DNA from: Mesorhizobium sp. M2E.F.Ca.ET.219.01.1.1
GTDB lineage: Bacteria > Pseudomonadota > Alphaproteobacteria > Rhizobiales > Rhizobiaceae
Length of the DNA stretch: 64,000 nucleotides
Direction: 5' to 3'
NCBI RefSeq assembly: GCF_004016445.2
Contig: NZ_SADT02000006.1
Coordinates: 124,001-188,000, forward strand
Shown: positions 33,775-42,718 of the stretch, piece by piece
Layout of the letters: each line of letters starts with the position of its first letter
Numbering within the stretch: the first letter of the stretch is position 1
Position numbers and translations under genes: made by a program
Notes under the pieces: model-generated
The model's database searches: none
Told to the model about the DNA's origin: nothing
The model's input: the letters and a program-made list of their open reading frames with translations, nothing else

Positions 33775-33804
33775 GCGTCCCGTGCCGCCCTTGGCACGGG
33801 ACGC
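33775..33804 (+). promoter_or_regulatory. Intercistronic 12-bp hairpin after binding-protein gene
   Basis: GCGTCCCGTGCC-GCCCTT-GGCACGGGACGC is a perfect 12-bp stem with a 6-base loop. It lies between the binding-protein and first permease genes. No U-tract follows, so it is more likely an mRNA-stabilising or partial-termination element than a full terminator. Confidence 0.7.
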
Positions 33805-33857
33805 AGTTCAGATAAATTCCATTGTCGAGACTTGACGTGACCGAAGCAGGACTAACC

Positions 33858-34805
33858 ATGCTCAATCGGACTGCGGACAACGTTGCCCGGGCCACACCGG
33901 AGCCGTTGGCCAAGAAGATCCGGGGCATCAGCGACAAGGGCCTCGCCTGGCTGTTCATCTCGCCGACGATCCTTCTGTTGCTTGCCATCAATATCTTCCC
34001 GCTGTTCTGGGCGATCTATCTGTCGTTCACCAATTACCGCGCCAACCGCCCCAACGAGGTGGTGAAGAACCTGGGCCTTGCCAACTACCAGCGCATCCTC
34101 GGCGACCACGATGTCTGGATCGCTATGCAGACCACAGCGCATTTCGTGTTCTGGACGATCCTCCTGCAGACGGTCATCGGCTTCACGCTGGCCTGGCTGA
34201 TCGACCGCAAGTTCCGCGGCCACGCCTTCTGGACGACCATCATCCTGGTGCCGATGATGCTGTCGCCGGCGGTGGTCGGCAATTTCTGGCGTTTCCTCTA
34301 CGAGCCGCAGATCGGGCTGTTTTCCTATGTCATCTCCTTCGTCACCGGCATTCCGCCGACGAATGTGCAGATGCTGTCCAATGTCGAATTGGCACCATGG
34401 GCGATCATCATCGTCGACACGTGGATGTGGACGCCTTACGTGATGCTGATCTGCCTCGCCGGCCTGCGCTCGATCCCCGAATACATCTATGAAGCGGCCG
34501 AGGTCGACCGCGCCTCCAACTGGCGGCAGTTCTGGTCGATCACGCTGCCTATGGCGCTGCCCTTCATCATGCTCGCCGTGCTGTTCCGCGGCATCGAGAA
34601 CTTCAAGATGTTCGACATGGTCAACCTGCTCACCGGCGGCGGACCCGGCTCGACCACCGAGGTCGCCTCGATCACGCTGAAGCGGCAGGCCTTCGAAAGC
34701 TGGCGCACCGGCTATTCCTCGGCCTTCGCCATCATCCTGTTCGTCGCGGTGTTCGGTCTCGCCAACATCTACGTCAAGGCGCTCAACAAGGTGAAGCAGA
34801 GATGA
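33858..34805 (+). CDS. ABC transporter permease 1 (MalF type)
   Basis: 315 residues from the ATG at 33858 (MLNRTADN), with AGGACT upstream. Six or so membrane helices; the EAA loop that contacts the ATPase is YEAAEVDRASNWRQFWSITL. Binding-protein-dependent inner-membrane permease, carbohydrate uptake family 1. ATGA overlap with the next permease indicates translational coupling. It follows the binding-protein gene by 122 bases containing a strong hairpin. Confidence 0.92.
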   Translation: MLNRTADNVARATPEPLAKKIRGISDKGLAWLFISPTILLLLAINIFPLFWAIYLSFTNYRANRPNEVVKNLGLANYQRILGDHDVWIAMQTTAHFVFWTILLQTVIGFTLAWLIDRKFRGHAFWTTIILVPMMLSPAVVGNFWRFLYEPQIGLFSYVISFVTGIPPTNVQMLSNVELAPWAIIIVDTWMWTPYVMLICLAGLRSIPEYIYEAAEVDRASNWRQFWSITLPMALPFIMLAVLFRGIENFKMFDMVNLLTGGGPGSTTEVASITLKRQAFESWRTGYSSAFAIILFVAVFGLANIYVKALNKVKQR

Positions 34806-35752
34806 GCCTGACCACCGCCCATTCCGTCGTAGCACCCTCGTCGAACGCGAAGCTGATCGCTGGCACGATCATCATAGCCTATGCGCTGATCTCGATCGTG
34901 CCGCTGTTGTGGATCTTCGCCACCAGCTTCAAGACGCCGCCGGACTCGATCGCCTATCCGCCGAAGATCGTCTTCCAGCCGAGCATCGAGGGCTATTGCA
35001 ACCTGTTCACCACCCGCACCCGGCAGACGCCGGAATACATCAACTCGCTCGGACCGGCGACCGGCTTCTGCGACGAGACCGTGCGCAAGCGCAACATGGT
35101 GATCGCCGGGCCGTCGAATTTCCTGCCGCGCTTCGTCAACTCGCTGATCATCGCCTTCGGCTCGACCTTCTGCGCCGTGTTTCTCGGCACGCTCTCGGCC
35201 TATGGCTTCTCGCGCTTCAAGGTGCCGCTGGCCGACGACCTTCTGTTCTTCATCCTGTCGACGCGCTTCATGCCGCCGATCGCGGTGGCGATCCCGATCT
35301 ACCTGATGTACCGCGAGCTCGGCCTTTCCGACACCGCGCTCGGCATGATCCTGCTCTACACAGCGGTCAACGTCTCGCTGGCGGTGTGGTTGCTCAAGGG
35401 CTTCATCGACGAGATCCCGCGCGAATATGAAGAGGCGGCGATGATCGACGGCTACACGCGGCTTCAGGCCTTCTGGCGCACCGTGCTGCCGCAGGCCACG
35501 ACCGGCATCGCGGCGACCGCGATCTTCTGCCTGATCTTTGCCTGGAACGAATATGCGTTCGCCGCTCTGCTGACCTCCGGCACTGCGCAGACCGCGCCGC
35601 CCTTCATCCCGACCATCATCGGCGAAGGCGGTCAGGACTGGCCGGCTGTGGCGGCTGGCACGACCATCTTCCTGGTGCCGATCCTCGTCTTCACCATCCT
35701 GCTCCGCAAGCAGCTCTTGCGCGGCATCACCTTCGGCGCGGTGCGCAAATGA
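34802..35752 (+). CDS. ABC transporter permease 2 (MalG type)
   Basis: 316 residues. Start overlaps the previous stop in ATGA. The EAA loop is YEEAAMIDGYTRLQAFWRTV with the following LPQA. A longer than usual periplasmic loop (about 58-105) carries two cysteines (EGYCNLF, GFCDETV) that may form a disulfide. Forms the transmembrane heterodimer with permease 1. Overlaps the next small gene in ATGA. Confidence 0.92.
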   Translation: MSLTTAHSVVAPSSNAKLIAGTIIIAYALISIVPLLWIFATSFKTPPDSIAYPPKIVFQPSIEGYCNLFTTRTRQTPEYINSLGPATGFCDETVRKRNMVIAGPSNFLPRFVNSLIIAFGSTFCAVFLGTLSAYGFSRFKVPLADDLLFFILSTRFMPPIAVAIPIYLMYRELGLSDTALGMILLYTAVNVSLAVWLLKGFIDEIPREYEEAAMIDGYTRLQAFWRTVLPQATTGIAATAIFCLIFAWNEYAFAALLTSGTAQTAPPFIPTIIGEGGQDWPAVAAGTTIFLVPILVFTILLRKQLLRGITFGAVRK

Positions 35753-35955
35753 GCACGATCCAGACCGCAAAACGCAAATCGCGCTGGCCCGTCTGGGCAA
35801 GGCGCGGGCTATTGGAGAACATCGCGACGACGATCATCGCGATCGGCTTCCTGATGCTGTTCCAGCCCTTCGCGCTGTCGCTCTACACCTATTCCTTCAT
35901 CACCATGCTTGCCGGCACGGTCATGTTCATCATCGTCTCGAAATTCCCGGAATAA
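35749..35955 (+). CDS. 68-residue membrane protein of the ABC operon (GlpU-like position)
   Basis: 68 residues: basic N terminus (KRKSRWPVWARR), then two hydrophobic stretches (IATTIIAIGFLMLFQPFAL and FITMLAGTVMFIIVS). ATGA overlap with permease 2 and a 2-base gap to the ATPase show tight coupling, so it is a real subunit or accessory factor. The Rhizobium leguminosarum glycerol operon glpSTPQUV also has a small membrane protein, GlpU, beside its permeases; the likeness is in size and place, not proven homology. Confidence 0.75.
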   Translation: MSTIQTAKRKSRWPVWARRGLLENIATTIIAIGFLMLFQPFALSLYTYSFITMLAGTVMFIIVSKFPE

Positions 35956-35957
35956 CG

Positions 35958-37064
35958 ATGGCCGAGATCCGTGTTCAGAACCTGAGGAAAGCCTTCGGCG
36001 CCTTCGTCGCCGTGCAGGATTCCAATTTCGTCGTCGAGGATGGCGAGTTCTTCGTCATGCTGGGGCCGTCGGGCTGCGGCAAGACGACGACGCTGCGCAT
36101 GATCGCCGGCCTCGAACTGCCGACCGGCGGCAAGATCCTGCTCGGCGGCGAGGACGTCACCATGCGCCGGGCGCGCGAGCGCGACATCGCCTTTGTCTTC
36201 CAGCTCTTCGCGCTCTACCCGCATATGAATGTGCGCAAGAATATCGGCTTCCCGCTGCTGGCGCAGGGCATGCCTTCAGCCGAGATCCGCAGCCGCGTTG
36301 AGGAGACGGCGAAGCTTTTGCGCATCGACCATCTGCTCGACAAATCCGTCTCCGGCCTTGCCGGTGGCGACCGCCAGCGCGTCGCGCTCGGCCGCGCCAT
36401 CGTGCGGCGGCCCAAATGCTTCCTGATGGACGAGCCGCTCGGCACGCTCGATACCGAATTCCGCGACCTCATGGTCCACGAACTGCGCGAGCTGCACAAC
36501 CGCATCCACGCAACGACCGTCTATGTCACGCATGACCAGATGGAAGCGATGTCGATGGCCGACAAGATAGCGGTGATGAACCACGGCGTCATCGAGCAGT
36601 TCGGCACACCGCGCGAGATCTACGACCGCCCGGCGACCATGTTTGTCGCCGATTTCATCGGCTCGCCGCCGATGAATTTCCTGAAATTCGGTGGCGGCCT
36701 CGCCAAGGGCGCGAAGGAGATCGTCGTTCAGGGCGCCAAGGTTGCGGTGCCGGAAGTGCGCGAGGACATCGCGCCCGCCGACATGGCGCTGGGCATCCGG
36801 CCCGAGCATATCCGCTTCGACGACGAGTCGAAGCTGCGCGGCGCGATCTACGGCACCGAATATCTCGGCACCACGCAGATCGTCGCCGTCGAGACGGCCG
36901 ACGGCATCATCAAGGCGCGGGTGCCGGCAGGCATCCATCTCAGCCCCGGCGAGCAGGTCGGGCTGACGCTGAGCAGCGCGCGGCTGTCGCTGTTCGAAAA
37001 GGGTTCCGGACGCGCGGTCAGGACCGCCATGCATGATCAGGCAGCGGAGGCGCGCCATGGCTGA
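35958..37064 (+). CDS. ABC transporter ATP-binding protein 1, with unusual motifs
   Basis: 368 residues. Walker A GPSGCGKTT is intact, Walker B is FLMDEPLG, the H-loop VTHDQMEAM is intact, and a TOBE-type C-terminal domain follows. But the signature is LAGGDRQR, not LSGGQQR/LSGGQRQR; the Q-loop reads VFQLFALYPHM; the D-loop is GTLDTEFR. The paired ATPase encoded next is canonical, so the dimer is asymmetric and one of its two ATP sites may be weak. It ends 8 bases inside the next gene. Confidence 0.9.
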   Translation: MAEIRVQNLRKAFGAFVAVQDSNFVVEDGEFFVMLGPSGCGKTTTLRMIAGLELPTGGKILLGGEDVTMRRARERDIAFVFQLFALYPHMNVRKNIGFPLLAQGMPSAEIRSRVEETAKLLRIDHLLDKSVSGLAGGDRQRVALGRAIVRRPKCFLMDEPLGTLDTEFRDLMVHELRELHNRIHATTVYVTHDQMEAMSMADKIAVMNHGVIEQFGTPREIYDRPATMFVADFIGSPPMNFLKFGGGLAKGAKEIVVQGAKVAVPEVREDIAPADMALGIRPEHIRFDDESKLRGAIYGTEYLGTTQIVAVETADGIIKARVPAGIHLSPGEQVGLTLSSARLSLFEKGSGRAVRTAMHDQAAEARHG

Positions 37065-38070
37065 TGTCCGTATCCAGGGCGTGACCAAGAGTTTTGGCGA
37101 CACCGTCGCCATCGACGATCTCGACCTCGCGATCAAGGACGGCGAATTCGTCGTGCTGCTCGGGCCGACCGGCGCCGGCAAGACGACGACGCTCAGGCTG
37201 ATCGCCGGGCTGGAGCGGCCGGACAGCGGCACGATCCATATCGGCGGTCATGACGCGACGGCGCTGTCGCCGGCCGAACGCGACACCGCTTTCGTCTTCC
37301 AGCAATATTCGCTCTATCCGCATCTTTCGGTGTTCGACAATCTCGCCTTCCCGCTGCGCTCGCCGGCGCGGCGGTTTCCGGAGGAGGCCGTGCGCCGCCG
37401 TGTCGAGGAGGTCGCGCGCATGGTGCGCATCGATCACAAGCTCGACAACCGTTCGACAAAACTGTCGGGCGGCGAGATGCAGCGCGTCGCCATCGGTCGC
37501 GCGCTGGTGCGCAAGCCGGCGATCTACCTGATGGACGAGCCGCTCTCCTCGCTCGACGCCAAGCTGCGCGCCGATCTTCGGCTCGAGCTGAAGCGCATCC
37601 AGTCCGAGCTCGGCGCCACCATGCTCTATGTCACGCACGACCAGATCGAGGCGATGACCATGGCCGACCGCATCGGCATCCTCGCCGACGGCGTGCTGGT
37701 GCAGATCGGCACGCCGCGCGCGATCTATTCCGAGCCGGCAAACCTTCATGTCGCGGCCCGCCTCGGTCAGCCGGCGATCAACCTCCTGCCGGCCGGATTG
37801 CTGCCCGATGGCGGTGCGCCGACAGGCACGGCGACGATCGGCGCCCGCACCGAGCATCTGGCGATCGAGAAGACGGCGAACGGCCATGCCGACGGCGTCG
37901 TCGACTGGGTCGAGCATCTCGGCGACCAGAACCACCTGCACGTGACGGTGGGAGCGAAGAAGCTGGTGACGCTGACCGATCCCGACACGCCGCTCGCAAA
38001 GGGGGACAAGGTGACGATCCGCTACATCGCGCCGCTCTATTTCGGCTCGGACGGGCAGAGATTGATGTAG
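37057..38070 (+). CDS. ABC transporter ATP-binding protein 2
   Basis: 337 residues from the ATG at 37057 (MADVRIQGVT), with GGAGG upstream; overlaps the previous gene by 8 bases. Walker A GPTGAGKTT, Q-loop VFQQYSLYPHLSV, signature LSGGEMQRVAIGRALV, Walker B YLMDEPLSSLDAKLR, H-loop VTHDQIEAM, then a TOBE domain. It powers the importer together with ATPase 1. Two different ATPases per importer is also the arrangement of the rhizobial glycerol system (GlpS/GlpT). Confidence 0.92.
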   Translation: MADVRIQGVTKSFGDTVAIDDLDLAIKDGEFVVLLGPTGAGKTTTLRLIAGLERPDSGTIHIGGHDATALSPAERDTAFVFQQYSLYPHLSVFDNLAFPLRSPARRFPEEAVRRRVEEVARMVRIDHKLDNRSTKLSGGEMQRVAIGRALVRKPAIYLMDEPLSSLDAKLRADLRLELKRIQSELGATMLYVTHDQIEAMTMADRIGILADGVLVQIGTPRAIYSEPANLHVAARLGQPAINLLPAGLLPDGGAPTGTATIGARTEHLAIEKTANGHADGVVDWVEHLGDQNHLHVTVGAKKLVTLTDPDTPLAKGDKVTIRYIAPLYFGSDGQRLM

Positions 38071-38136
38071 CTGGGACTGATGTAGCCGCCTCACGCTTAT
38101 ATTCGCACGACCGCAGATACGGACTGGACGAAATCC

Positions 38137-39777
38137 ATGAAGCACTTTTTCAACCGCAAGGACACGATCGTCACCGAAGCGCTCGACGGCTTCTTGGCCA
38201 CGTTAGGCTCGGGAACGCTGGCGCGCCTCGACGGCTATCCCGAAATCAAGGTCGTGCTGCGCGCCGACTGGGACAAGACCAAGGTGGCCGTGGTTTCGGG
38301 CGGCGGCGCCGGGCATGAACCCTCGCATGCGGGCTTCGTCGGCGCCGGCATGCTCACCGCGGCCGTCTCCGGCGAGATTTTTGCTTCGCCGAGCGTCGAG
38401 GCGGTGCTGGCGGCGATACGCGCCACGACCGGCCCCGCCGGCTGCCTGCTGGTCGTCAAGAACTACACCGGCGACCGGCTCAATTTCGGACTGGCGGCGG
38501 AGAAGGCGCGCGCCGAAGGGCTCGCGGTCGAGATGGTGATCGTAGCCGACGACATTGCCCTGCCGGACATCGCGCAGCCGCGCGGCGTCGCCGGCACGCT
38601 GTTCGTGCACAAGATCGCAGGGCACCTGTCGGAATCCGGCCATGACTTGGCCTCGGTTGCCGCGGCGGCCCGCGCGGCGGCGAAGGATATCGTTTCGCTC
38701 GGCATCTCGCTCTCCTCCTGCTCGATCCCGGGGCAAGCGCATGAGGAGCGCTTCGGCGCTGACGATGGCGAGCTCGGACTCGGCATTCATGGCGAGCCCG
38801 GCGTCGAGCGCATCGCCCTGGAGGCCGCCAGCAAGCTGGTCGCCATCATGGCGGAGCGCCTCGCGGCGCGGCTCGATCCGCACAGCCGCTACGCCCTGCT
38901 GATCAACAATCTCGGCTCGGTGCCACCGCTCGAAATGGCGCTGATCGCGAATGCCGTCTTGTCATCGCCGCTCGCCAAGGCCGTGACGCTGACGATCGGA
39001 CCCGGGCACCTGATGACAGCGCTCAACATGAACGGCTTCTCGCTGTCGCTGATCAAGCTGGATGCGGAACGCGAGAAAGCGCTGCTGGCACCCGTCGGGC
39101 CGCATGCCTGGCTGCCGGCAAAGCCGGTTCGCCAGCCCGTCGTGGTGGCGATGTCAAAGCCCGCCATCGGCACAGCCACAAAGCCCGCCAGCCGCGATGC
39201 GGCCGCGGAGCGGTTGATCAGAGCCGTCTGCCAGAGGCTGATCGCGCTCGAAGAGCCGCTCAACGCCCTCGACGCCAAGGCCGGCGACGGCGATACCGGC
39301 TCGACAGTGGCGACCGGGGCGCGCAGCATCCTCGAGCGCATCGACACGCTGCCGCTTGCCGACAAGGCCGCAACCGCCGCCGCGATCGGCGATACGCTCG
39401 GCACCTCGATGGGCGGTTCCAGCGGCGTGCTTTTGTCGATCTTCTTCACCGCCGCGTCGCAGTCGCTCGGCAGCGGCGCGTCGCTCGGCAAGGCCCTGCT
39501 CGCCGGGCTCGACCGGATGACCTTCTATGGCGGCGCAAGGATCGGCGACCGCACCATGGTCGATGCGCTGGAGCCGGCGCTGAAAGCCCTCGACGCGAGC
39601 GGGCTGGAAGCGGCCGCCAGGGCGGCGCGGCAAGGCGCCGAGGCGACCGTCGCGATGCAGAAGGCAAAGGCCGGCCGTTCCGCCTATATCGGCAGGCAGC
39701 TCGACGTCGCGGATCCCGGCGCCTTCGCGGTCGCCGAAGTTTTCGCTGCCGTGGCGGCGCTGTTCGCCCCGGCGTGA
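38137..39777 (+). CDS. ATP-type dihydroxyacetone (or tetrulose) kinase, DhaK-DhaL fusion
   Basis: 546 residues. DhaK half (1-330): GGGAGHEPSHAGFVGAGML, and the His that forms a hemiaminal with substrate, His218 in LGIHGEPG. DhaL half (about 355-545): DAKAGDGDTGSTVATGAR, which binds Mg-ATP, and GTSMGGSSGVLLSIFF. Single-chain enzymes of this kind phosphorylate dihydroxyacetone with ATP; close relatives act on L- or D-erythrulose, which fits the sugar transporter next door. First kinase gene after the ABC genes (66-base gap). A second, PEP-type kinase is encoded further on. Confidence 0.9.
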   Translation: MKHFFNRKDTIVTEALDGFLATLGSGTLARLDGYPEIKVVLRADWDKTKVAVVSGGGAGHEPSHAGFVGAGMLTAAVSGEIFASPSVEAVLAAIRATTGPAGCLLVVKNYTGDRLNFGLAAEKARAEGLAVEMVIVADDIALPDIAQPRGVAGTLFVHKIAGHLSESGHDLASVAAAARAAAKDIVSLGISLSSCSIPGQAHEERFGADDGELGLGIHGEPGVERIALEAASKLVAIMAERLAARLDPHSRYALLINNLGSVPPLEMALIANAVLSSPLAKAVTLTIGPGHLMTALNMNGFSLSLIKLDAEREKALLAPVGPHAWLPAKPVRQPVVVAMSKPAIGTATKPASRDAAAERLIRAVCQRLIALEEPLNALDAKAGDGDTGSTVATGARSILERIDTLPLADKAATAAAIGDTLGTSMGGSSGVLLSIFFTAASQSLGSGASLGKALLAGLDRMTFYGGARIGDRTMVDALEPALKALDASGLEAAARAARQGAEATVAMQKAKAGRSAYIGRQLDVADPGAFAVAEVFAAVAALFAPA

Positions 39778-39787
39778 AGGACGGACA

Positions 39788-40387
39788 ATGGCCGCGGCCG
39801 ATTTCTCCAGACTGATCGCGGCGGCGGCCGATACGATCGCGGCGCATGCCGAGGAACTGACCGCGCTCGACCAGGCGATCGGCGACGGCGACCACGGGCT
39901 GAACATGAAGCGCGGCTTCGAGGCCGTTCGGGCCGAAGCGGACGCCTTCGCGGCGAAGCCGCTGCCCGAGGCGCTGAAAGCGGTCGGCACCAAGCTGGTG
40001 ATGACCGTGGGCGGCGCCTCCGGGCCGCTGTTCGGCACGTTGTTCATGGCGCTCGGCAAGGACCTGCCGGCGGCACCCGATCGAGATGGACTGACGGCGG
40101 CATTGGCCAAGGCGATCGAGGCGGTGGCCGCGCGGGGTAAATCGCAGGTTGGCCAAAAAACCATGCTCGACGTGCTGCAGCCGGTGTATGAGGCGCTGGC
40201 GCAAGGCAAGACCGCCGGCGAAATAGCCAAGGCGGCGGACAAGGCGGCCGAGGCCACGGTGCCGATGAAGGCCCTGCGCGGGCGCGCTTCCTTCCTGGGA
40301 GAGCGCTCGATCGGGCATATGGACGCCGGAGCGCGCTCGACCGCGCTTCTGGTGCGCGCGGTGGCGGAAGCGATAGAGGGCAATTGA
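39788..40387 (+). CDS. dhaL: Dihydroxyacetone kinase subunit DhaL
   Basis: 199 residues, full-length DhaL. LDQAIGDGDHGLNMKRGF (28-45) carries the aspartates that bind Mg2+ and ADP/ATP; GGASGPLFGTLFMALGK and GHMDAGARSTALLVRAV are conserved. In PTS-type Dha kinases the bound ADP acts as a cofactor rephosphorylated by DhaM. Ends in TGATG overlap with dhaM. The partner DhaK is encoded 2.8 kb further on (43175). Confidence 0.92.
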   Translation: MAAADFSRLIAAAADTIAAHAEELTALDQAIGDGDHGLNMKRGFEAVRAEADAFAAKPLPEALKAVGTKLVMTVGGASGPLFGTLFMALGKDLPAAPDRDGLTAALAKAIEAVAARGKSQVGQKTMLDVLQPVYEALAQGKTAGEIAKAADKAAEATVPMKALRGRASFLGERSIGHMDAGARSTALLVRAVAEAIEGN

Positions 40388-40776
40388 TGAGCAATGTCGG
40401 TATCGTCATCGTGTCGCATTCGCCCTTGGTTGCCGAGGGCACGGCCGACATGGTGCGCCAGATGGTGGGCGACGAAGTGCCGCTTGCATGGTGCGGCGGA
40501 AACGGCCATGGCGGGCTCGGCACCAGCGTCGAGGCGATCATGGGCGCGATCGACAAGGCCTGGTCTGAAGCGGGCGTCGCCATCCTGGTCGATCTCGGCG
40601 GCGCCGAGACCAATTCGGAGATGGCGGTCGAGATGATCGGCGAGCCGCGCTCGCACAAGATCATCGTCTGCAACGCGCCGATCGTCGAGGGCGCGGTGAT
40701 GGCCGCGACCGAATCCTCCGGCGGCGCCTCGCTCAAGGAAGTGGTGGCGACGGCGCATGAATTGTCGCCGTCGTGA
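40387..40776 (+). CDS. dhaM: PTS-dependent phosphotransferase DhaM (EIIA-Man type)
   Basis: 129 residues: a single EIIA-mannose-like domain. GIVIVSHSP has the phosphorylated His11, and GHGGLGTSVEAIMGAI and VAILVDLGGAETNSEMA are typical DhaM. It passes phosphate from HPr to ADP on DhaL. In E. coli DhaM is fused to HPr- and EI-like domains; here those are separate genes immediately downstream (40796 and 41140). ATG at 40387 shares a base with the dhaL stop. Confidence 0.92.
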   Translation: MSNVGIVIVSHSPLVAEGTADMVRQMVGDEVPLAWCGGNGHGGLGTSVEAIMGAIDKAWSEAGVAILVDLGGAETNSEMAVEMIGEPRSHKIIVCNAPIVEGAVMAATESSGGASLKEVVATAHELSPS

Positions 40777-40795
40777 ACGAACAGGAACCGACTGA

Positions 40796-41098
40796 ATGTC
40801 CGCATCCGCCGAAGCAACGGTCCTGATCACCCACGCGGTGGGTCTGCATGCGCGCCCTTCGGTGAAGTTCACCAAGCTTGCCAAGACGTTCGCGGCCGAG
40901 GTGGAGGTCGCGGTGGCCGCCAATGGCCCCTGGTTCGACGCCAAGAGCATCGTCAAGGTGATGGCGGCCAAGGCGCCGAAAGGGACCATGCTGCACATCC
41001 GCGCCAAGGGTGACGGCGCGACCCAGGCGGTGAAAGCGCTGGTCGATCTGGTGCAGCGTGACTTCGACGAGGATGCGGATCATGCCCGGTCCGCTTGA
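40796..41098 (+). CDS. HPr phosphocarrier protein
   Basis: 100 residues, slightly longer than the usual 85-90. Phospho-His18 lies in AVGLHARPSVKF; the Ser46-region helix is FDAKSIVKVMAAKAPKG. It receives phosphate from the EI encoded next and gives it to DhaM. It is separate from any PTS-Ntr Npr gene, which would sit near manX/hprK elsewhere in rhizobia. Start ATG at 40796, 19 bases after dhaM. Confidence 0.9.
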   Translation: MSASAEATVLITHAVGLHARPSVKFTKLAKTFAAEVEVAVAANGPWFDAKSIVKVMAAKAPKGTMLHIRAKGDGATQAVKALVDLVQRDFDEDADHARSA

Positions 41099-41139
41099 GA
41101 CCGATCTGAATGTCACCAGGCCGGCAAGGAACGCGGGCC

Positions 41140-42714
41140 ATGCGGGTTGAGGGTATCCCCGCCTCTCCCGGTTATGCCGAAGGCCCGCTGTTCGACCTCG
41201 ACCAGTCTACGGCCAGCTACAAGGCCAAGGCGAGCGCCGAGGAAGAACAAGCCGCACTGGTGAGCGCAATCGGCAAGGCCGTCGGCCGGCTGGCGGCGCT
41301 GGTCGAAACCGCCGACGGCGAAGCCGCCGGCATCCTCGAATTCCACATCGCCATGCTGGAGGACGATGCCTTGAGCGGTCCGGCCCTGGCGGCGATCGGC
41401 TCCGGGCAGCCGGCGGACGCCGCATGGTGTGCGGCGCTGGACGGCGAGATCGCCGGCTACGAAGCGTCGGACCAGGACTATTTCCGCGCCCGCGCCGCCG
41501 ATCTGCGCGACATCCGCGACCAGGTGCTGCGGGCGCTGAGTGAGGAAGGCGAGATCACGGCGCCACCGGGCGCGATCCTCTATGGCGAGGATATCGCGCC
41601 GACACGTTTCCTCGAGACCGATTGGAGCGAAGGCGGCGGCATCGCCCTCAAGTCTGGCAGCACCGCCAGCCATGTCGCCATGCTGGCGCGCTCGCGCGGC
41701 GTGCCGATGGTTGTCGGTCTCGACGCTCCTGCCGCACCGATCACGGGCGACGCGCTCCTCGATGCCGAACATGGCGCGATCATTTTCTCACCGTCGCCGG
41801 CCGAGACCGAAGCCTTCCGGCAATCGGCCTCCTCCTTCGCCGACCGACTGGGCGCGGCGAAGACATTCCTGACGGCGCCCGCCGTGACCAAGGCCGGCAC
41901 AGCGGTGCGCGTGCAAGTCAACATCGCCTATCCTTCCGATGTCGAAGGCATCCAAATCGAAACTTGCGACGGCGTCGGCCTGATGCGGACGGAATTCCTG
42001 TTCGGCAAGACGCTGCCGGACGAGGAGACGCAATACCACGCCTACCGCAAGGTGCTGGAATGGGCTGGCGGCAAGCCGGTGACCATCCGCACCGTCGATG
42101 CCGGCGGCGACAAGCCGGTGCCGGGGTTCACCGTCGAAGAGACCAATCCGTTTCTCGGCCTGCGCGGCATCAGGCTGTCACTAGCGCGGCTCGATATCTT
42201 CCGCGTGCAGATCCGGGCATTGCTGCGCGCCGCCATCCACGGCAATCTGAGGGTGATGTTCCCGATGATCGCCACGCCTGACGAATATGCCCAAGCCGCA
42301 GCGCTGTTTGCGGAAGAACGGGCCGCGCTTGTCGCGCAGGGCGTGGCGCACAAGCTGCCGCCGCTTGGCATCATGGTCGAGGTGCCTTCCGTGGTGCTGG
42401 CGCCGGAGGGTTTCGCCGATGTCGCCTTCTTCTCGATCGGCTCAAACGACCTGACGCAATATGTGATGGCGGCCGCGCGCGACAACGCGGCCGTGGCGCA
42501 TCTCAATTCCGTTCGCCAGCCGGCGGTGCTGCGGCTGATCGCGGCGGTTGCCGCCTTCGGACGAGAGAAGGGAATTCCGGTCAGCCTCTGCGGCGATGCC
42601 GGCGGCGACCCTGCAACCATCCCGGCGCTGCTTGAAGCCGGCTTGCGCGACCTCTCGGTCGCGCCTGCTCAACTGGCGATGGCGAAGGCTGCCATCGCGG
42701 ACGCGGCGGTATAG
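41140..42714 (+). CDS. ptsI: PEP-protein phosphotransferase (Enzyme I)
   Basis: 524 residues from the ATG at 41140 (MRVEGIPASPG), with AAGGA upstream. N-terminal HPr-binding domain, phospho-His178 in GSTASHVAMLARSRGVPMVV, then the PEP-binding barrel with TEFLFGK, GGDKPVPGF, FFSIGSNDLTQYVMAA and the active Cys in VSLCGDAGGDP. It lacks the GAF domain of PtsP, so it is of the sugar-PTS EI kind, somewhat shorter than the usual 570. It feeds HPr and DhaM. No PTS permease is in the window. Confidence 0.93.
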   Translation: MRVEGIPASPGYAEGPLFDLDQSTASYKAKASAEEEQAALVSAIGKAVGRLAALVETADGEAAGILEFHIAMLEDDALSGPALAAIGSGQPADAAWCAALDGEIAGYEASDQDYFRARAADLRDIRDQVLRALSEEGEITAPPGAILYGEDIAPTRFLETDWSEGGGIALKSGSTASHVAMLARSRGVPMVVGLDAPAAPITGDALLDAEHGAIIFSPSPAETEAFRQSASSFADRLGAAKTFLTAPAVTKAGTAVRVQVNIAYPSDVEGIQIETCDGVGLMRTEFLFGKTLPDEETQYHAYRKVLEWAGGKPVTIRTVDAGGDKPVPGFTVEETNPFLGLRGIRLSLARLDIFRVQIRALLRAAIHGNLRVMFPMIATPDEYAQAAALFAEERAALVAQGVAHKLPPLGIMVEVPSVVLAPEGFADVAFFSIGSNDLTQYVMAAARDNAAVAHLNSVRQPAVLRLIAAVAAFGREKGIPVSLCGDAGGDPATIPALLEAGLRDLSVAPAQLAMAKAAIADAAV

Positions 42715-42718
42715 GCGC

